Shown here piece by piece: positions 38,996-48,911 of a stretch of DNA of 64,000 bases. The position numbers were made by a program, and so were the translations under genes. The notes beneath the pieces are model-generated. The model was not told the DNA's origin, did no database searches, and saw only the letters and a program-made list of their open reading frames with translations. The stretch is taken from NCBI GenBank assembly GCA_013697055.1, contig JACCXK010000158.1, positions 1 through 64,000 on the forward strand, in the 5' to 3' direction. This DNA is from Alphaproteobacteria bacterium (lineage in GTDB: Bacteria > Pseudomonadota > Alphaproteobacteria > Micropepsales > Micropepsaceae). Positions within the stretch are counted from its first letter, which is position 1; each line of letters opens with the position of its first letter.

Positions 38996-39907
38996 GTGCA
39001 ACTTTCCAAGTCCCTGCTACGTTGGGGAACCTCAGGGGAACCCGAATCCGTGCGCCGCTTCAATGCCTGGACTTTGCTGAAAGAGGGCGTGAATGCCTTC
39101 ATCGACGACAACGCCCTGAGCCGGGGGGCGGCTATCTCCTTTTATGCGGTCACCGCCATCGCCCCGGTGCTCTTCATCGCCACCGCCATCGCCGCCCTGG
39201 GCCTGGGTCAGGCCGCCGCCAGCCGCGCCGTGCATGACCAGCTTACCCGCATCATGACCTCCGAAGGCGCCGACATGGTGCAGCTCGCCATCCTGCATGT
39301 CCGCAGCGCGCCCCACACTCTGCTCGGCAGCCTGCTCGGCGTGTTGGCGCTGGTGGTGACGGCGTCCGGCTTTTTCACCGAGATCGAAGACGCGCTGAAC
39401 GTGATCTGGAAGGCGCCGCGCCATGAATCCTATTTCTACCAGCTGCTGCGCGGCCGGGTGATGAGCCTGACCCTGGTGATCGGGCTGGGCGTGCTGTTGC
39501 TCTTCTCCATGGTGCTGGCCACCGGCGTGCGGGTGCTGGGACAGCTGCTGGACCGCTATACCGATTTTTCCGAACTGGTGGTCGGCGCCATCAACCTGGG
39601 ATTTTCTTTCATCATGGTCGCGCTGCTGTTCGCCGCGATCTACAAGCTGTTGCCCAACACCAAGCTGATGTGGCGCGACGTGATCGTGGCCAGTTGCGGC
39701 ACCGCCCTGCTGTTCGAGGCGGGCCAGACCCTGATCGGCTATTTCCTCGCCAACTTCATCACCGCCAACATCTATGGCGCAGCCGGCGGCATTATCGTGC
39801 TGCTGATCTGGGTTTACTATTCGGCGCAGATTTTCCTCCTGGGCGCGGAATTCACCAAGATCTGGACCCGCCATTACGGCAGCCAGAGGCGGACGGACCC
39901 ATATTGA
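38996..39907 (+). CDS. YihY/virulence factor BrkB family membrane protein
   Basis: GTG start; DDNALSRGAAISFYAVTAIAPVLFIATAIAALGLG, YGAAGGIIVLLIWVYYSAQIFLLGAEFTKIW. Confidence 0.9.
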   Translation: MQLSKSLLRWGTSGEPESVRRFNAWTLLKEGVNAFIDDNALSRGAAISFYAVTAIAPVLFIATAIAALGLGQAAASRAVHDQLTRIMTSEGADMVQLAILHVRSAPHTLLGSLLGVLALVVTASGFFTEIEDALNVIWKAPRHESYFYQLLRGRVMSLTLVIGLGVLLLFSMVLATGVRVLGQLLDRYTDFSELVVGAINLGFSFIMVALLFAAIYKLLPNTKLMWRDVIVASCGTALLFEAGQTLIGYFLANFITANIYGAAGGIIVLLIWVYYSAQIFLLGAEFTKIWTRHYGSQRRTDPY

Positions 39908-40037
39908 AATCGTCCGCGCCGTATTGTTGCGACGCGACAAAAGCGCCTGTCCTTATTTTGTCCAAATTGGAGCCCCAAATGGCTGTTCTGAGGGAGCGGG
40001 AGACGGGCATGCTGGCCGACTGCATGGTGGCGACCGC

Positions 40038-41186
40038 GTGAAATACCTTCCCCTCATCTGGGCGGCCTTGGCGCGGCGGAAGTTGCGGACCATCCTCACG
40101 CTTCTGTCGGTAACGGCGGCCTTCACCCTGTTCGGGCTGATGATGGGCACCGACGCGGCCTACCGGCAGATGGTGGAGGTGATCAACCGCTCGGTCGTGG
40201 TGACCTTCGCGCGGTTCGGCGACAATCTCACGGACGAGATGGGCCAGCAGCTCGCCGCCATGCCCAATGTCGCCGCGGTCTCGCCCGGGGGGAGTGTGTT
40301 CGGCTATTACCGTGATCCCAAGACCCAGGCCGGCTTGATGATGGTGGGCGACGAGGCGGGCTGGCCAAACGTGCCGCTCAGCCACGCCCAATGGGCCCAA
40401 TGGCGCGCCAGGCCCGACGGGGCATTCCTCAGCCGCCAGACCGCCGCCCAATGGGGCCTGAAAAAAGGCGATGTTTTCAACATCGTCGATAAGAACACGC
40501 CGCGCGCCGATGGCGGCCAGGCCTGGCGGTTCCAGGTGCTGGATGTGCTGGACGACACGCCCTATTGGGTGGGCGGCTTCCAATTCGGCAGCTACCAGTA
40601 TTTCAAGATGTCACGACCGCCCGCCGACCAGCCCAAGGCTGGCTGGTTCCAGGCCGTGGTGAAGGACCCCGCGGCCGCCGAAGACACGGCCATCGCCATT
40701 GACGCGCGCTACGCCAATTCCGCCATTCCGACCGACAGCATATCCGAGCGGATGATGCGCGTCAGTTCCGGCGACTTTTTCGTCAACGTCGCCGCGGTGA
40801 CGCGGCGGGTGGCGGCGGTAGGCCTGTTCATGATCCTGCTGCTGACCGCCCATGGCATGGCCCAGTCGGTGCGCGAACGCCTCGCGGAATTCGCGGTGCT
40901 GAAGACCATCGGCTATTCCGATGGGGGCGTGATCGCCCTGCTGTTCGCGGAAGCCCTGGCGCCCGCCATTCTGGGCGCGGGCGCGGGCCTCGGCCTGGCC
41001 GCATTGCTGGCGGCGCGCATTCCCAAGCTCCTGCCCAGCCTGTTCCTGCCGGAACCCTATTTGTCGCCCCTCGTCCTCGCCGAGGCGCTCCTTGCCGTCG
41101 TCCTGCTGGCGCTGCTGAGCGTGATCCTGCCCGCCCTGAGACTGAAGCGGCTGGATGTGGCCGCCATCCTGTCGGGGCGCACATGA
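40038..41186 (+). CDS. ABC transporter permease, FtsX/MacB-like, type A (orphan pair)
   Basis: GTG start giving MKYLPLIWAALARRKLRTILTLLSVTAAFTLFGLMMG; same family as 342/3883/6204. Confidence 0.87.
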   Translation: MKYLPLIWAALARRKLRTILTLLSVTAAFTLFGLMMGTDAAYRQMVEVINRSVVVTFARFGDNLTDEMGQQLAAMPNVAAVSPGGSVFGYYRDPKTQAGLMMVGDEAGWPNVPLSHAQWAQWRARPDGAFLSRQTAAQWGLKKGDVFNIVDKNTPRADGGQAWRFQVLDVLDDTPYWVGGFQFGSYQYFKMSRPPADQPKAGWFQAVVKDPAAAEDTAIAIDARYANSAIPTDSISERMMRVSSGDFFVNVAAVTRRVAAVGLFMILLLTAHGMAQSVRERLAEFAVLKTIGYSDGGVIALLFAEALAPAILGAGAGLGLAALLAARIPKLLPSLFLPEPYLSPLVLAEALLAVVLLALLSVILPALRLKRLDVAAILSGRT

Positions 41187-42349
41187 TTTTCCTGCGCGCC
41201 GGCCTTGCCGCCGTCCGACTCAATCTCGCCAGCCTCAGGCAACGAATCTGGCCGGCGCTGGTGGTGGTGGTGGGCGTCGCCTGCGTGGTGGCGACCCTGC
41301 TCTCCATGCTGTCCATGACGGTCGGACTGCGCCACACCTGGCAGCGCGCCGGCAGCCCCGAGCGCGCCATCATCCTGCCCGCCACCGCGCAGCGGGAAGG
41401 CGACGGGGCTGTCAGCCGCGCTGAAGCCCAGATCATCAAGGACGCGCCCGGCATCGCCCGCGACGCCAGGGGCCGCGCCATCGCCGATCCCGAGATCACC
41501 ACCGGGTTGGTTGTACGGCGGCAGGGCGGCGGACGCGGCAACATCCAGCTTCGCAGCTTTGGGCCGGAGGGGTTGGCGCTGAGACCCGAATTCCGCATCG
41601 TCGCCGGCCGCATGTATCAGCCCGGCAAGCATGAAATGGTGGTCGGCGCCGAAGCGCCCGGCCAGTTCCGGGGCGTAGGCTTGGGCGACAAGATCACCAT
41701 GCCCGACGGCCTGTGGCCTGTGGTGGGTGTGTTCAAGACCAATGACGATTTGGTGCAATCCCAACTTGTCGCCGACAGCGACACGGTGATGCCTGTGCTG
41801 CGCAAGACCGTCTACACATCGGTCACCGTGCGGCTGGGAGGCGCGGACGCGCTTGCGGCGCTGAAGCGATCGATTACCACCAATCCGGCATTGAAGGTTC
41901 AGGTGGAACGGCAGTCCGATTACTACAATCGCCGGTCGGCGCAATTCTCAGACCTGAACGATGCACTGGTCTATGGGGTCGGCGTTCTGCTCGGGCTTGG
42001 TGCGCTTCTGGCGGCGGTGAACATTCTGTATTCGGCGGTGATGGCGCGCGCGGGAGAGATCGCCACCATGCGCGCGCTGGGATTTGGCGCGACTCCCGTG
42101 GCGTTGGCCGTGGCGGTTGAAGGCCTGTTGCTGGCGCTGGCGGGCGCGGGTATCGGCACAGCCATTGCCTATGGCCTGTTCAACGGCGTGCAGGACATCT
42201 CGCAAAACACCGCCTTCCATCTCATTTTCTCGCCGGCCATGATCGCACTGGGGCTTGCCTGGGCGCTTATGATCGGACTGCTGGGCGGCGTCCTGCCTGC
42301 CATCCATGCCGCCCGCCTTTCCATCGTGGACGGGCTGCGGGCAAGCTGA
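41183..42349 (+). CDS. ABC transporter permease, FtsX/MacB-like, type B (orphan pair)
   Basis: LASLRQRIWPALVVVVGVACVVATLLSMLSMTVGL; AGEIATMRALGFGATPVALAVAVE; ATGA overlap with 40038 gene. Confidence 0.87.
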   Translation: MIFLRAGLAAVRLNLASLRQRIWPALVVVVGVACVVATLLSMLSMTVGLRHTWQRAGSPERAIILPATAQREGDGAVSRAEAQIIKDAPGIARDARGRAIADPEITTGLVVRRQGGGRGNIQLRSFGPEGLALRPEFRIVAGRMYQPGKHEMVVGAEAPGQFRGVGLGDKITMPDGLWPVVGVFKTNDDLVQSQLVADSDTVMPVLRKTVYTSVTVRLGGADALAALKRSITTNPALKVQVERQSDYYNRRSAQFSDLNDALVYGVGVLLGLGALLAAVNILYSAVMARAGEIATMRALGFGATPVALAVAVEGLLLALAGAGIGTAIAYGLFNGVQDISQNTAFHLIFSPAMIALGLAWALMIGLLGGVLPAIHAARLSIVDGLRAS

Positions 42350-42367
42350 CGCAACGGACAGGAAGGC

Positions 42368-43414
42368 ATGATGTTCCTTGATCGCCCGGCACCAGAGTTT
42401 CGCAAGGCGCAAACCTGCCTCGCTTTGTGCAGCCTGTTTCTGGTTTTCATGTCCCTGCCGTCGGCGGCACAAAATCTGCGGGGCAGTTGCGGCAGTCCGG
42501 ATCCCGACAGCAGCATTGCCGGATGCACCAGGAAAATTGAATACGACACCGTCGACCTCAAAACCGGCAATGCAATCCAGGCCGCCGCCGCGCACCTTGC
42601 CACCGACTACAACCATCGCGGCGTCGCCTATGCCAGCAAAGGTCTCTACGACCAGGCGGTCGCCGACTTCGGCCAGGCGATTTCGCTTCTACCCAAGACG
42701 TTCCCCGCCGCCTATTTCAACCGGGCAAGCGCCTATAGCAACCAGGGCCTCGATGACCAGGCCATCATCGACTACACCATGGCGATATCGCTCGAACCCA
42801 AGGGGGAAGACCCGGAATTCAAATTGGCTGACGCCTATAACTATCGCGGCAACGCCTATGAGCACAAAGGCCTGTTCGACGAGGCCATCGCTGATTTCAC
42901 CATGGCGATTTCGCTCAAGCCCGGGATGGAAAACGCCTACGAACATCGCGGCAACCGGTATTTGCACAAGGGGCTGTACGATCTGGCGATTGCGGACTTC
43001 ACCAGGTCGATTTCGCTCAATTCCCGCAACGTCACCAGCTATTACAATCGAGCCCTCGCCTATCAGCATAAAGGGCTCCACGACGACGCCATCGCCGATC
43101 TCACCCGGGAAATTTCACTCGCCCCCACCGACACCGGCGCCTATGACTTGCGCGGTCTCGCCTATGTGGACAAAGGCCAGTATGACCAGGCCATCGCCGA
43201 TTACACGCAAGAGATTGCTCTCGATGCCAAGGATATTCCGCTCCATCCGGTATTCGCATCGCGATACGCCAGCGCCTATAGCCATCGCGCGGGCGTCTAT
43301 GAGCGCAAAGGCGTGATCGATGCAGCCATCGCGGATCATCGCGCCGCGCTGAAACTCGATCCCGGCATGCAATCGGCGAAGGACGCGTTGAAGCGCCTCG
43401 GCGCCGGGCCGTGA
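42368..43414 (+). CDS. tetratricopeptide repeat protein
   Basis: Repeated GNAYEHKGLFDEAIADFTMAISLKP-type units. Confidence 0.88.
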   Translation: MMFLDRPAPEFRKAQTCLALCSLFLVFMSLPSAAQNLRGSCGSPDPDSSIAGCTRKIEYDTVDLKTGNAIQAAAAHLATDYNHRGVAYASKGLYDQAVADFGQAISLLPKTFPAAYFNRASAYSNQGLDDQAIIDYTMAISLEPKGEDPEFKLADAYNYRGNAYEHKGLFDEAIADFTMAISLKPGMENAYEHRGNRYLHKGLYDLAIADFTRSISLNSRNVTSYYNRALAYQHKGLHDDAIADLTREISLAPTDTGAYDLRGLAYVDKGQYDQAIADYTQEIALDAKDIPLHPVFASRYASAYSHRAGVYERKGVIDAAIADHRAALKLDPGMQSAKDALKRLGAGP

Positions 43415-43423
43415 CGTCAAAGC

Positions 43424-44167
43424 CTATTGCACAAACAACAGCTGGCCGAACCGGTCTGGATAATGCGGGTCCGGCTTTATCAAGCCCGAATCCGACCATT
43501 GCGAAAGCCGGCGGTTGGGTTCGGTGCCATCCCAGCGATTCATGTTCGCAATCCAGCGGTCGCCGGCCTTCGGCACAGGGTTGTCTGTCAGATCGGCAAA
43601 CACACGCCAGGGGATCGACACTTCGAGATTCCAGCCACGGTCTTGATCGCTGCTGTTGTTGAGCGTGCCGTGGCTCGAAACAGCCAGCCGCACGCCCGGC
43701 AGGTTGTAATTCTTTATGATGCGCTGCGGAAACGGATAGAGATAATCAAACAGGACAGCGCGGGCGTTCATTTCAAGGCCCAGATACAGGTTCTTGACGC
43801 CAGGCGGGGCGATGAAGATTTCGACGGCATCGTCCTTGTAGGTGGGATCGTCATGGTGGGTCTGCACCGCGGTGATGTCGCTGTCTTCACATTCATAGGC
43901 GACATAGAGATTGTCGCTGTCCCAGGTCAGCCGGGCCACGGTCTTCTGCTTCTTGCCGGTCTGGTCGGTCCAGGGAAAGACGAAGGTCACCGGCTTGGCC
44001 GCATGCCAGGCGGCATCGTCGAGCTTGCCGTCGATGCGAGGCGCAACCTTGGCGCGGTGCACCTCGTATGTCGGAATCGGGGCAAGATTGGTTCGCTGCG
44101 CCAGCGCAGGGGCCCCCGCCATCAGAACAAGGCAGGCTGACGACAGAAGAACGGTGAGTTTTTTCAC
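43424..44167 (-). CDS. secreted CBM9-like/DOMON-type carbohydrate-binding protein
   Basis: KVAPRIDGKLDDAAWHAAKPVTFVFPW...LTWDSDNLYVAYECEDSDI...DDAVEIFIAPPG. Confidence 0.78.
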   Translation of the reverse strand: MKKLTVLLSSACLVLMAGAPALAQRTNLAPIPTYEVHRAKVAPRIDGKLDDAAWHAAKPVTFVFPWTDQTGKKQKTVARLTWDSDNLYVAYECEDSDITAVQTHHDDPTYKDDAVEIFIAPPGVKNLYLGLEMNARAVLFDYLYPFPQRIIKNYNLPGVRLAVSSHGTLNNSSDQDRGWNLEVSIPWRVFADLTDNPVPKAGDRWIANMNRWDGTEPNRRLSQWSDSGLIKPDPHYPDRFGQLLFVQ

Positions 44168-44224
44168 AGCCTCAAATCCTTCTTTTTAGACGGTGCGATG
44201 AAATGAAAAAGCGGACAGGTACGA

Positions 44225-44340
44225 TCAGCATGCCAGCCTAGCAATATCATGCAGCAGTGCCAACAACCGGCCTACCATGCGCATTATGGGCAAATAGCGG
44301 TCATTCAGCCCATGTCCGTTGTGCGCCAGAAGTGGACATC
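44225..44340. repeat. intergenic repeat-like segment (CATGTCCGTTGTGCGCCAGAAGTGGACAT region)
   Basis: Noncoding segment with paired GTCCG/GTGGACAT motifs, directly after the PLP operon; resembles dispersed alphaproteobacterial intergenic repeats. Confidence 0.35.
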
Positions 44341-44345
44341 TATGG

Positions 44346-45815
44346 TCACTTTCCTTCGGCGCCCAGCCGCAGCACACCGTCAACGAGCGCGTCCAGATCA
44401 GCCTCACGGGTGCGGTGATTGAATAGCGCGGCCCGAATTGCGAGCTTGCCATTCACTGTCGTAACGGACGGTGCGGCGATGCCGGATTCCTGCAGGCCGA
44501 CGACGATACGAGAGTTGACACGGTCGGCGTCTGCCGCGCGATAGCGGAAGCACACAATGTTGAGTTGCGCCGGTGCGATAAGCTCGAGGGCGGGGGAAGC
44601 GCTCACGCGCTTTTCCAGATATCGCGCCAGTTCGCAGCTTCGGGTGATAGCCGCTCCGATGGCGTCCGCGCCATGGACTTTTACCGTAAACCAGGTTTTC
44701 AGCGCCCGAAATCCCCGCGACAGATCGGGGCCGAAATCGCACGGCCACGGACTTCCAGCAGCAAGTCCGCGCGTTTCCCGGCGCAAATAGGCCGCCGGCG
44801 AAGCAAAGGTTTCATGGTGCTGGCTGCCATCCTTCACCAGAAAGAACCCGGCGTCATAGGGCACCTGCCCCCATTTGTGAAAATCAAACGCGATGGAGTC
44901 GGCTGCGCTCAACCCCTCGAGCTGCGGTGCAACAAATGGCGAAAGCATGCCCAGTGCGCCATAGGCGCCATCGACGTGAAACCACATTCCCTGCTCATGG
45001 CACAATTCCGCGATGCCCCGCAGATCGTCAACCGCGCCCACATCCACCGTGCCGGCCGATCCAACAATCAGGAATGGCCGCAGTCCCGCCGCAAGGTCCT
45101 GCGCTATCAGAACGCGAAGCGCCTCCATGCTCATGCGGAACGAAGCATCCACCGGAACGAGCCGCAGCGCGTCTGAGCCGAACCCGGCCAGGTCCATCGC
45201 CTGGGCGATGCAGCCATGGGCGGCTGCGGATGCATAGGCCCGCAGGCCGCTCTGCCCAACGCCATCACGCCTGACCGCTTTGCCCAGGCACTGGGTCCGG
45301 GCAACGAGCACGGCCAGCAGATTGGCCATGGACGTACCGGTCACAAAGAGTCCACTGGCACTGTCGGGAAAATCGAACAGCTTGCGCACCCACGTCACCA
45401 TCTGACGCTCAACCTCGATCGGAGCGTGGTCGCGCCCGCCAAGATTGGCGTTCAGGCCACCCGCCAGCATCTCCGCCAGCATTCCGGTCGCCGTTCCACC
45501 GCCCTGGACCCAGCCCATAAAGCCGGGATGCACATTGCCGCCCGCATAAGGCAGGACATAGTTCATGAATTCGCGGTGCACTTGCGCCAGAGGCACCGGA
45601 TCACGAGAAATATCGGCGCGAAAATGCTGCCGCACGTCCGGCGGCATCGGTGTCCATACCGGTCGCTGACGGATAGTGGCGACATAATCCAGCATATCGT
45701 CCAGCATGCGGTGCGCTTGAGCGCGCAGCTCCGTCCAGTCCTGCGGATCGAGCGAAGTGTGATCGGCCGCCGCATCTTCCGGTGCAATGACCTGCTGGAG
45801 ACTGGCCCTGATCAT
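44346..45815 (-). CDS. PLP-dependent decarboxylase (aromatic-L-amino-acid decarboxylase/group II-like)
   Basis: Start at MIRASLQQVIAPEDAA (CAT 45813-45815); HPGFMGWVQGGGTATGMLAEMLAGGLNANLGGRDHAPIEVERQMVTWV; PLP lysine in SIAFDFHKWGQVPYDAGFFLVKD. Confidence 0.88.
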   Translation of the reverse strand: MIRASLQQVIAPEDAAADHTSLDPQDWTELRAQAHRMLDDMLDYVATIRQRPVWTPMPPDVRQHFRADISRDPVPLAQVHREFMNYVLPYAGGNVHPGFMGWVQGGGTATGMLAEMLAGGLNANLGGRDHAPIEVERQMVTWVRKLFDFPDSASGLFVTGTSMANLLAVLVARTQCLGKAVRRDGVGQSGLRAYASAAAHGCIAQAMDLAGFGSDALRLVPVDASFRMSMEALRVLIAQDLAAGLRPFLIVGSAGTVDVGAVDDLRGIAELCHEQGMWFHVDGAYGALGMLSPFVAPQLEGLSAADSIAFDFHKWGQVPYDAGFFLVKDGSQHHETFASPAAYLRRETRGLAAGSPWPCDFGPDLSRGFRALKTWFTVKVHGADAIGAAITRSCELARYLEKRVSASPALELIAPAQLNIVCFRYRAADADRVNSRIVVGLQESGIAAPSVTTVNGKLAIRAALFNHRTREADLDALVDGVLRLGAEGK

Positions 45816-47056
45816 GCCGCATCCACCTGCCATTGCCCCGCTCGGCGCGCCAACATGGCCTGCACCGCCTTGAATATCTTCTGCATTTGCGCCGGTTTGT
45901 AGGGATAGACACTGGGCGGATCCATGTCGTGCACGATTGCGGCATTGTCGGCCTCGAACACGAGCAGCGCGCCATTCCGGCTTTCTGCGCAATCTATGGC
46001 GACATAATCCAGGCCAATGCGAAACGCCATTTCCTTCAGCGCACTGCTGTGCCGAACCGCGAATTCCTGATCGAACTGCAGCATGAACATTGCTTCTTCG
46101 GTTCGATGCGGCACACTGAGCGCCATGTCGGCATTCAGGTACCAGACCTTCCATTCCTCCGCGATCGCCATGTGGCAGGCAAATGGTCTGCCGTCGATGA
46201 TGACGATGCGATACTTTCGGAAGTTGCCGTCGGCGCTGCTGTAGTCCACGAAACGGGAAATGAAAAACTCCGCCTCATCACGCGCGGCCAGATAGTTTTT
46301 CAGCGCTTGGCAGTCGGCAACCTTGGCAAGACCGAAGCCGGCATGCGAGCCGACAGGCCGAATGATAATCGGAAATGCGCCGTCCGCCAGAACATCCCGC
46401 AGCGACAGCCCATTTGAGATCAAATCGTGAAGCTGATTGGTGGTCACGCGGGCGGTTGCGGGTATCTCCAGCCCGGCAATGCCGTTAAGCCTTTGATACA
46501 ACCGGTCGCGGTCCAGCAATCCGATGTTTGCCGGCAAGTTCAGAATCGGGCGCGGCCAGATGGATGCCAGCGCTTCGATCGCCAGCATGGAGGCGCGAGC
46601 GGCATCTCCATCCGGCGCCACCACGATCGCCACGTCATGGTCGGGCATGGGATCGGGCAATGGCATGCCCGGCACGACATAAAATGTGGCAAGCTCCATG
46701 TCCGAACCTTGCAGCAGGAATTCCAGCGGCGTGTTGCCGCCGATATCCATCACAGCGGCAAGGGCCAGTACGCGCAAACCGGGCCGGTCTGTCGCGCAGG
46801 GCGAACGGTATAACCGCTGCAGCGCCAGCATGTCCTTTTGAATCGCAAGTCCGGTCGGCTGGTCCCCCAACAGTTGCGAAATTACGGACAGGTCCATCCC
46901 TGTGCCCGAGCCCGCCACGTCGTCGGTCGCGCCCTCCATCAGCTCATGCCACAGCGAACGAATGTCGCGGCCTTCAAAAGCCATCTGGGTCAGCTGAGCC
47001 ACGCCAATGCGCGACGTACAGACCCTCCCCCAATCCTTGCTGAGAACGATGCTCAT
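45812..47056 (-). CDS. ATP-grasp-like protein
   Basis: RPILNLPANIGLLDRDRLYQRLNGIAGLEIPATARVT, FPIIIRPVGSHAGFGLAKV, YRIVIIDGRPFACHMAI, ALLVFEADNAAIVHDMDP; ATGA overlaps on both sides. Confidence 0.7.
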   Translation of the reverse strand: MSIVLSKDWGRVCTSRIGVAQLTQMAFEGRDIRSLWHELMEGATDDVAGSGTGMDLSVISQLLGDQPTGLAIQKDMLALQRLYRSPCATDRPGLRVLALAAVMDIGGNTPLEFLLQGSDMELATFYVVPGMPLPDPMPDHDVAIVVAPDGDAARASMLAIEALASIWPRPILNLPANIGLLDRDRLYQRLNGIAGLEIPATARVTTNQLHDLISNGLSLRDVLADGAFPIIIRPVGSHAGFGLAKVADCQALKNYLAARDEAEFFISRFVDYSSADGNFRKYRIVIIDGRPFACHMAIAEEWKVWYLNADMALSVPHRTEEAMFMLQFDQEFAVRHSSALKEMAFRIGLDYVAIDCAESRNGALLVFEADNAAIVHDMDPPSVYPYKPAQMQKIFKAVQAMLARRAGQWQVDAA

Positions 47057-48669
47057 GGGGATTCACTCTCATACATCTCGGGATGGCCGATCAGCCAGTC
47101 CAGTTTCTGGATCACAGTCGAAACGTCTTCCAGCACCACGGTCATCGACTTTTCCACCGTCGCCATATCATGCCAACAATCGGCGACCAGCCGTGCCGAC
47201 GCGCAAATCCGCAAGGCCGCCCCAGGACGGTGCCGCAAGGCGACGGGTTGGCCGATCTGGCATTTGCGCGCTGCAAGCCGGCGCACGTTTTCCGTGGCAT
47301 CGTGCGGCAACCGGTCGGACACGTCATGGCCCATCGCGCGGTACAGCGCGATGGCATGCTCCAGCGACAAGGGGTTTGCGTCCCGTTCGGGCACAAAGGA
47401 AAAGATGGTGCGGTGGCACATCTCATCGCTCAATCGAGGATCAGTGCTTCCACACATTTCCGTCAGAAGTTTCAGGTTTGGCGAGGCGCCTATCAGGCAC
47501 GGCACCTGTGCGGCAAACTCCTTCAGTATCCCGTCGCGGAAGGCTTGTGGCACCGCAAAATATGCATCCATTTCCTCCAAGGTCGCTTCCCAGCGCAGCC
47601 ATTGGCCATAATTGGCATGCGCCGGTAGCGTCTCGCGCAGGGAATGCCAGCGGCGGGGCCAATCCCATCGCGTGGAATAACTGCCCAGCCCCTGAGGTGC
47701 AGCCGCGATATTGCCAATGATATCGGCCTGCGATGCCGGCACCAGCAGCGCACCGCTGAATGCGGGGCCGGTGAAGAATTTGGAACCGGTTAGCAGCAGG
47801 AAATAGCCTCGGTCCAGATAGCTTTTCAATTGTGGCCGACCCAGGCGCATCTGGCAGGCATCCACCACGATCCGCACATGGTTTGGCCAGGCGTCCGCAA
47901 TCGAGGCGATGCAGGCGGGACTGGGTCCGCGCCAGCCCAGCTTGGATGAGTCCATCACCTGAAGCAGGACCTTGTCACCTCGCGCGATCGCATTTGTTAC
48001 CGATTCTTCTACCGCGGCATCCATTTGGCGGTCCGTGCGCAGCCTTCCCGCCTCGTCGCAAAAGGGAATGGCGATGGTGCGAAGCTGCTCGCAAAGTCCC
48101 GAAATTTCCGTGCCTTTTTTTACGCTGGTTCCCAACGCGGTACGGTCGCTGAAATGACAACCGCGCGCGGTATGGAGGGTGCCGCTGCCGGTCTGGTCGG
48201 CGCCGACGATGATGGTGGTGAGCGGTGCGTCCAGCAGGGCTTTGACCAGGAATAGCGCTTGCAATTGCGCGTCGGTGCCTGATGGCGAAAAAACAACTTC
48301 GGCGCCTTCCGCACCGAGATGACGGCGCAGAACATGACGCGCCTCTTCCACGCAATCGTCGAAAATGTCGGCAGGATCGTTCCGAACGACATCCAGCCAC
48401 ATCTGTGCCTGCGCCGCCTGTACCCGGCCATAGGCCCGCGGGGAAATGCTGCTGGCGGTTGATGAACCGAAGTCCAGCAACGCAGGGCGAGGATACAGCG
48501 TGCAGCCGTAGCTGTTGCGCCGGTCCTGCGAATTCAGGGTGAGCCGGCCGTCTCCGCCACTGGCGAGCAACGCCTCCAACGGGCGCAGGGCTGCAAGCAA
48601 AGCGGGCTCTTCCTGGCGAGCAGGGCGATGATCCGGCTTTGGCTGTCGCAGTGGCATTCGCCCCCCCAA
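47053..48669 (-). CDS. fold-type-I PLP-dependent enzyme of unclear subfamily
   Basis: VVFSPSGTDAQLQALFLVKALL, IVVDACQMRLGRPQLKSYLDRGYFLLLTGSKFFTGPAFSGALLVP (candidate PLP lysine in TGSKFF). Confidence 0.7.
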   Translation of the reverse strand: MGGRMPLRQPKPDHRPARQEEPALLAALRPLEALLASGGDGRLTLNSQDRRNSYGCTLYPRPALLDFGSSTASSISPRAYGRVQAAQAQMWLDVVRNDPADIFDDCVEEARHVLRRHLGAEGAEVVFSPSGTDAQLQALFLVKALLDAPLTTIIVGADQTGSGTLHTARGCHFSDRTALGTSVKKGTEISGLCEQLRTIAIPFCDEAGRLRTDRQMDAAVEESVTNAIARGDKVLLQVMDSSKLGWRGPSPACIASIADAWPNHVRIVVDACQMRLGRPQLKSYLDRGYFLLLTGSKFFTGPAFSGALLVPASQADIIGNIAAAPQGLGSYSTRWDWPRRWHSLRETLPAHANYGQWLRWEATLEEMDAYFAVPQAFRDGILKEFAAQVPCLIGASPNLKLLTEMCGSTDPRLSDEMCHRTIFSFVPERDANPLSLEHAIALYRAMGHDVSDRLPHDATENVRRLAARKCQIGQPVALRHRPGAALRICASARLVADCWHDMATVEKSMTVVLEDVSTVIQKLDWLIGHPEMYESESP

Positions 48670-48791
48670 TTCGCGGCCGAGAAAATCCGCGCGGTCTACG
48701 AGTTTGAAAGTTCCCCCGGCATGGTTAAGGGCTCTTAAAGGTCGCGAATTCGGGAAAGAGCGTGCGAGAAATTTCCAGTTGGAACAGCGCG

Positions 48792-48911
48792 TTAGGTATA
48801 GTTACAAATTCCCCATGTCGTGTCTGGAGGTTTCTTGTCGGGAATGAGCCGCGATCTGACCACGCAAAATCGCGATCGCAGATAAGTCTGCTTCGGGTCA
48901 AAAGCGGACAT
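48792..48911. repeat. dispersed intergenic repeat-like segment (reverse strand reads MSAFDPKQTYLRSRFCVVRSRLIPDKK)
   Basis: CTTGTCGGGAATGAGCCGCGATCTGACCACGCAAAATCGCGATCGCAGATAAGTCTGCTTCGGGTCAAAAGCGGACAT; ORF-like remnant of a type recurrent in alphaproteobacterial intergenic DNA. Confidence 0.45.

Noticed and set aside
48725-48738. TTAA-N6-TTAA upstream of the PLP operon as a CtrA site
   Set aside because: Spacing is 6 nt rather than the required 7.
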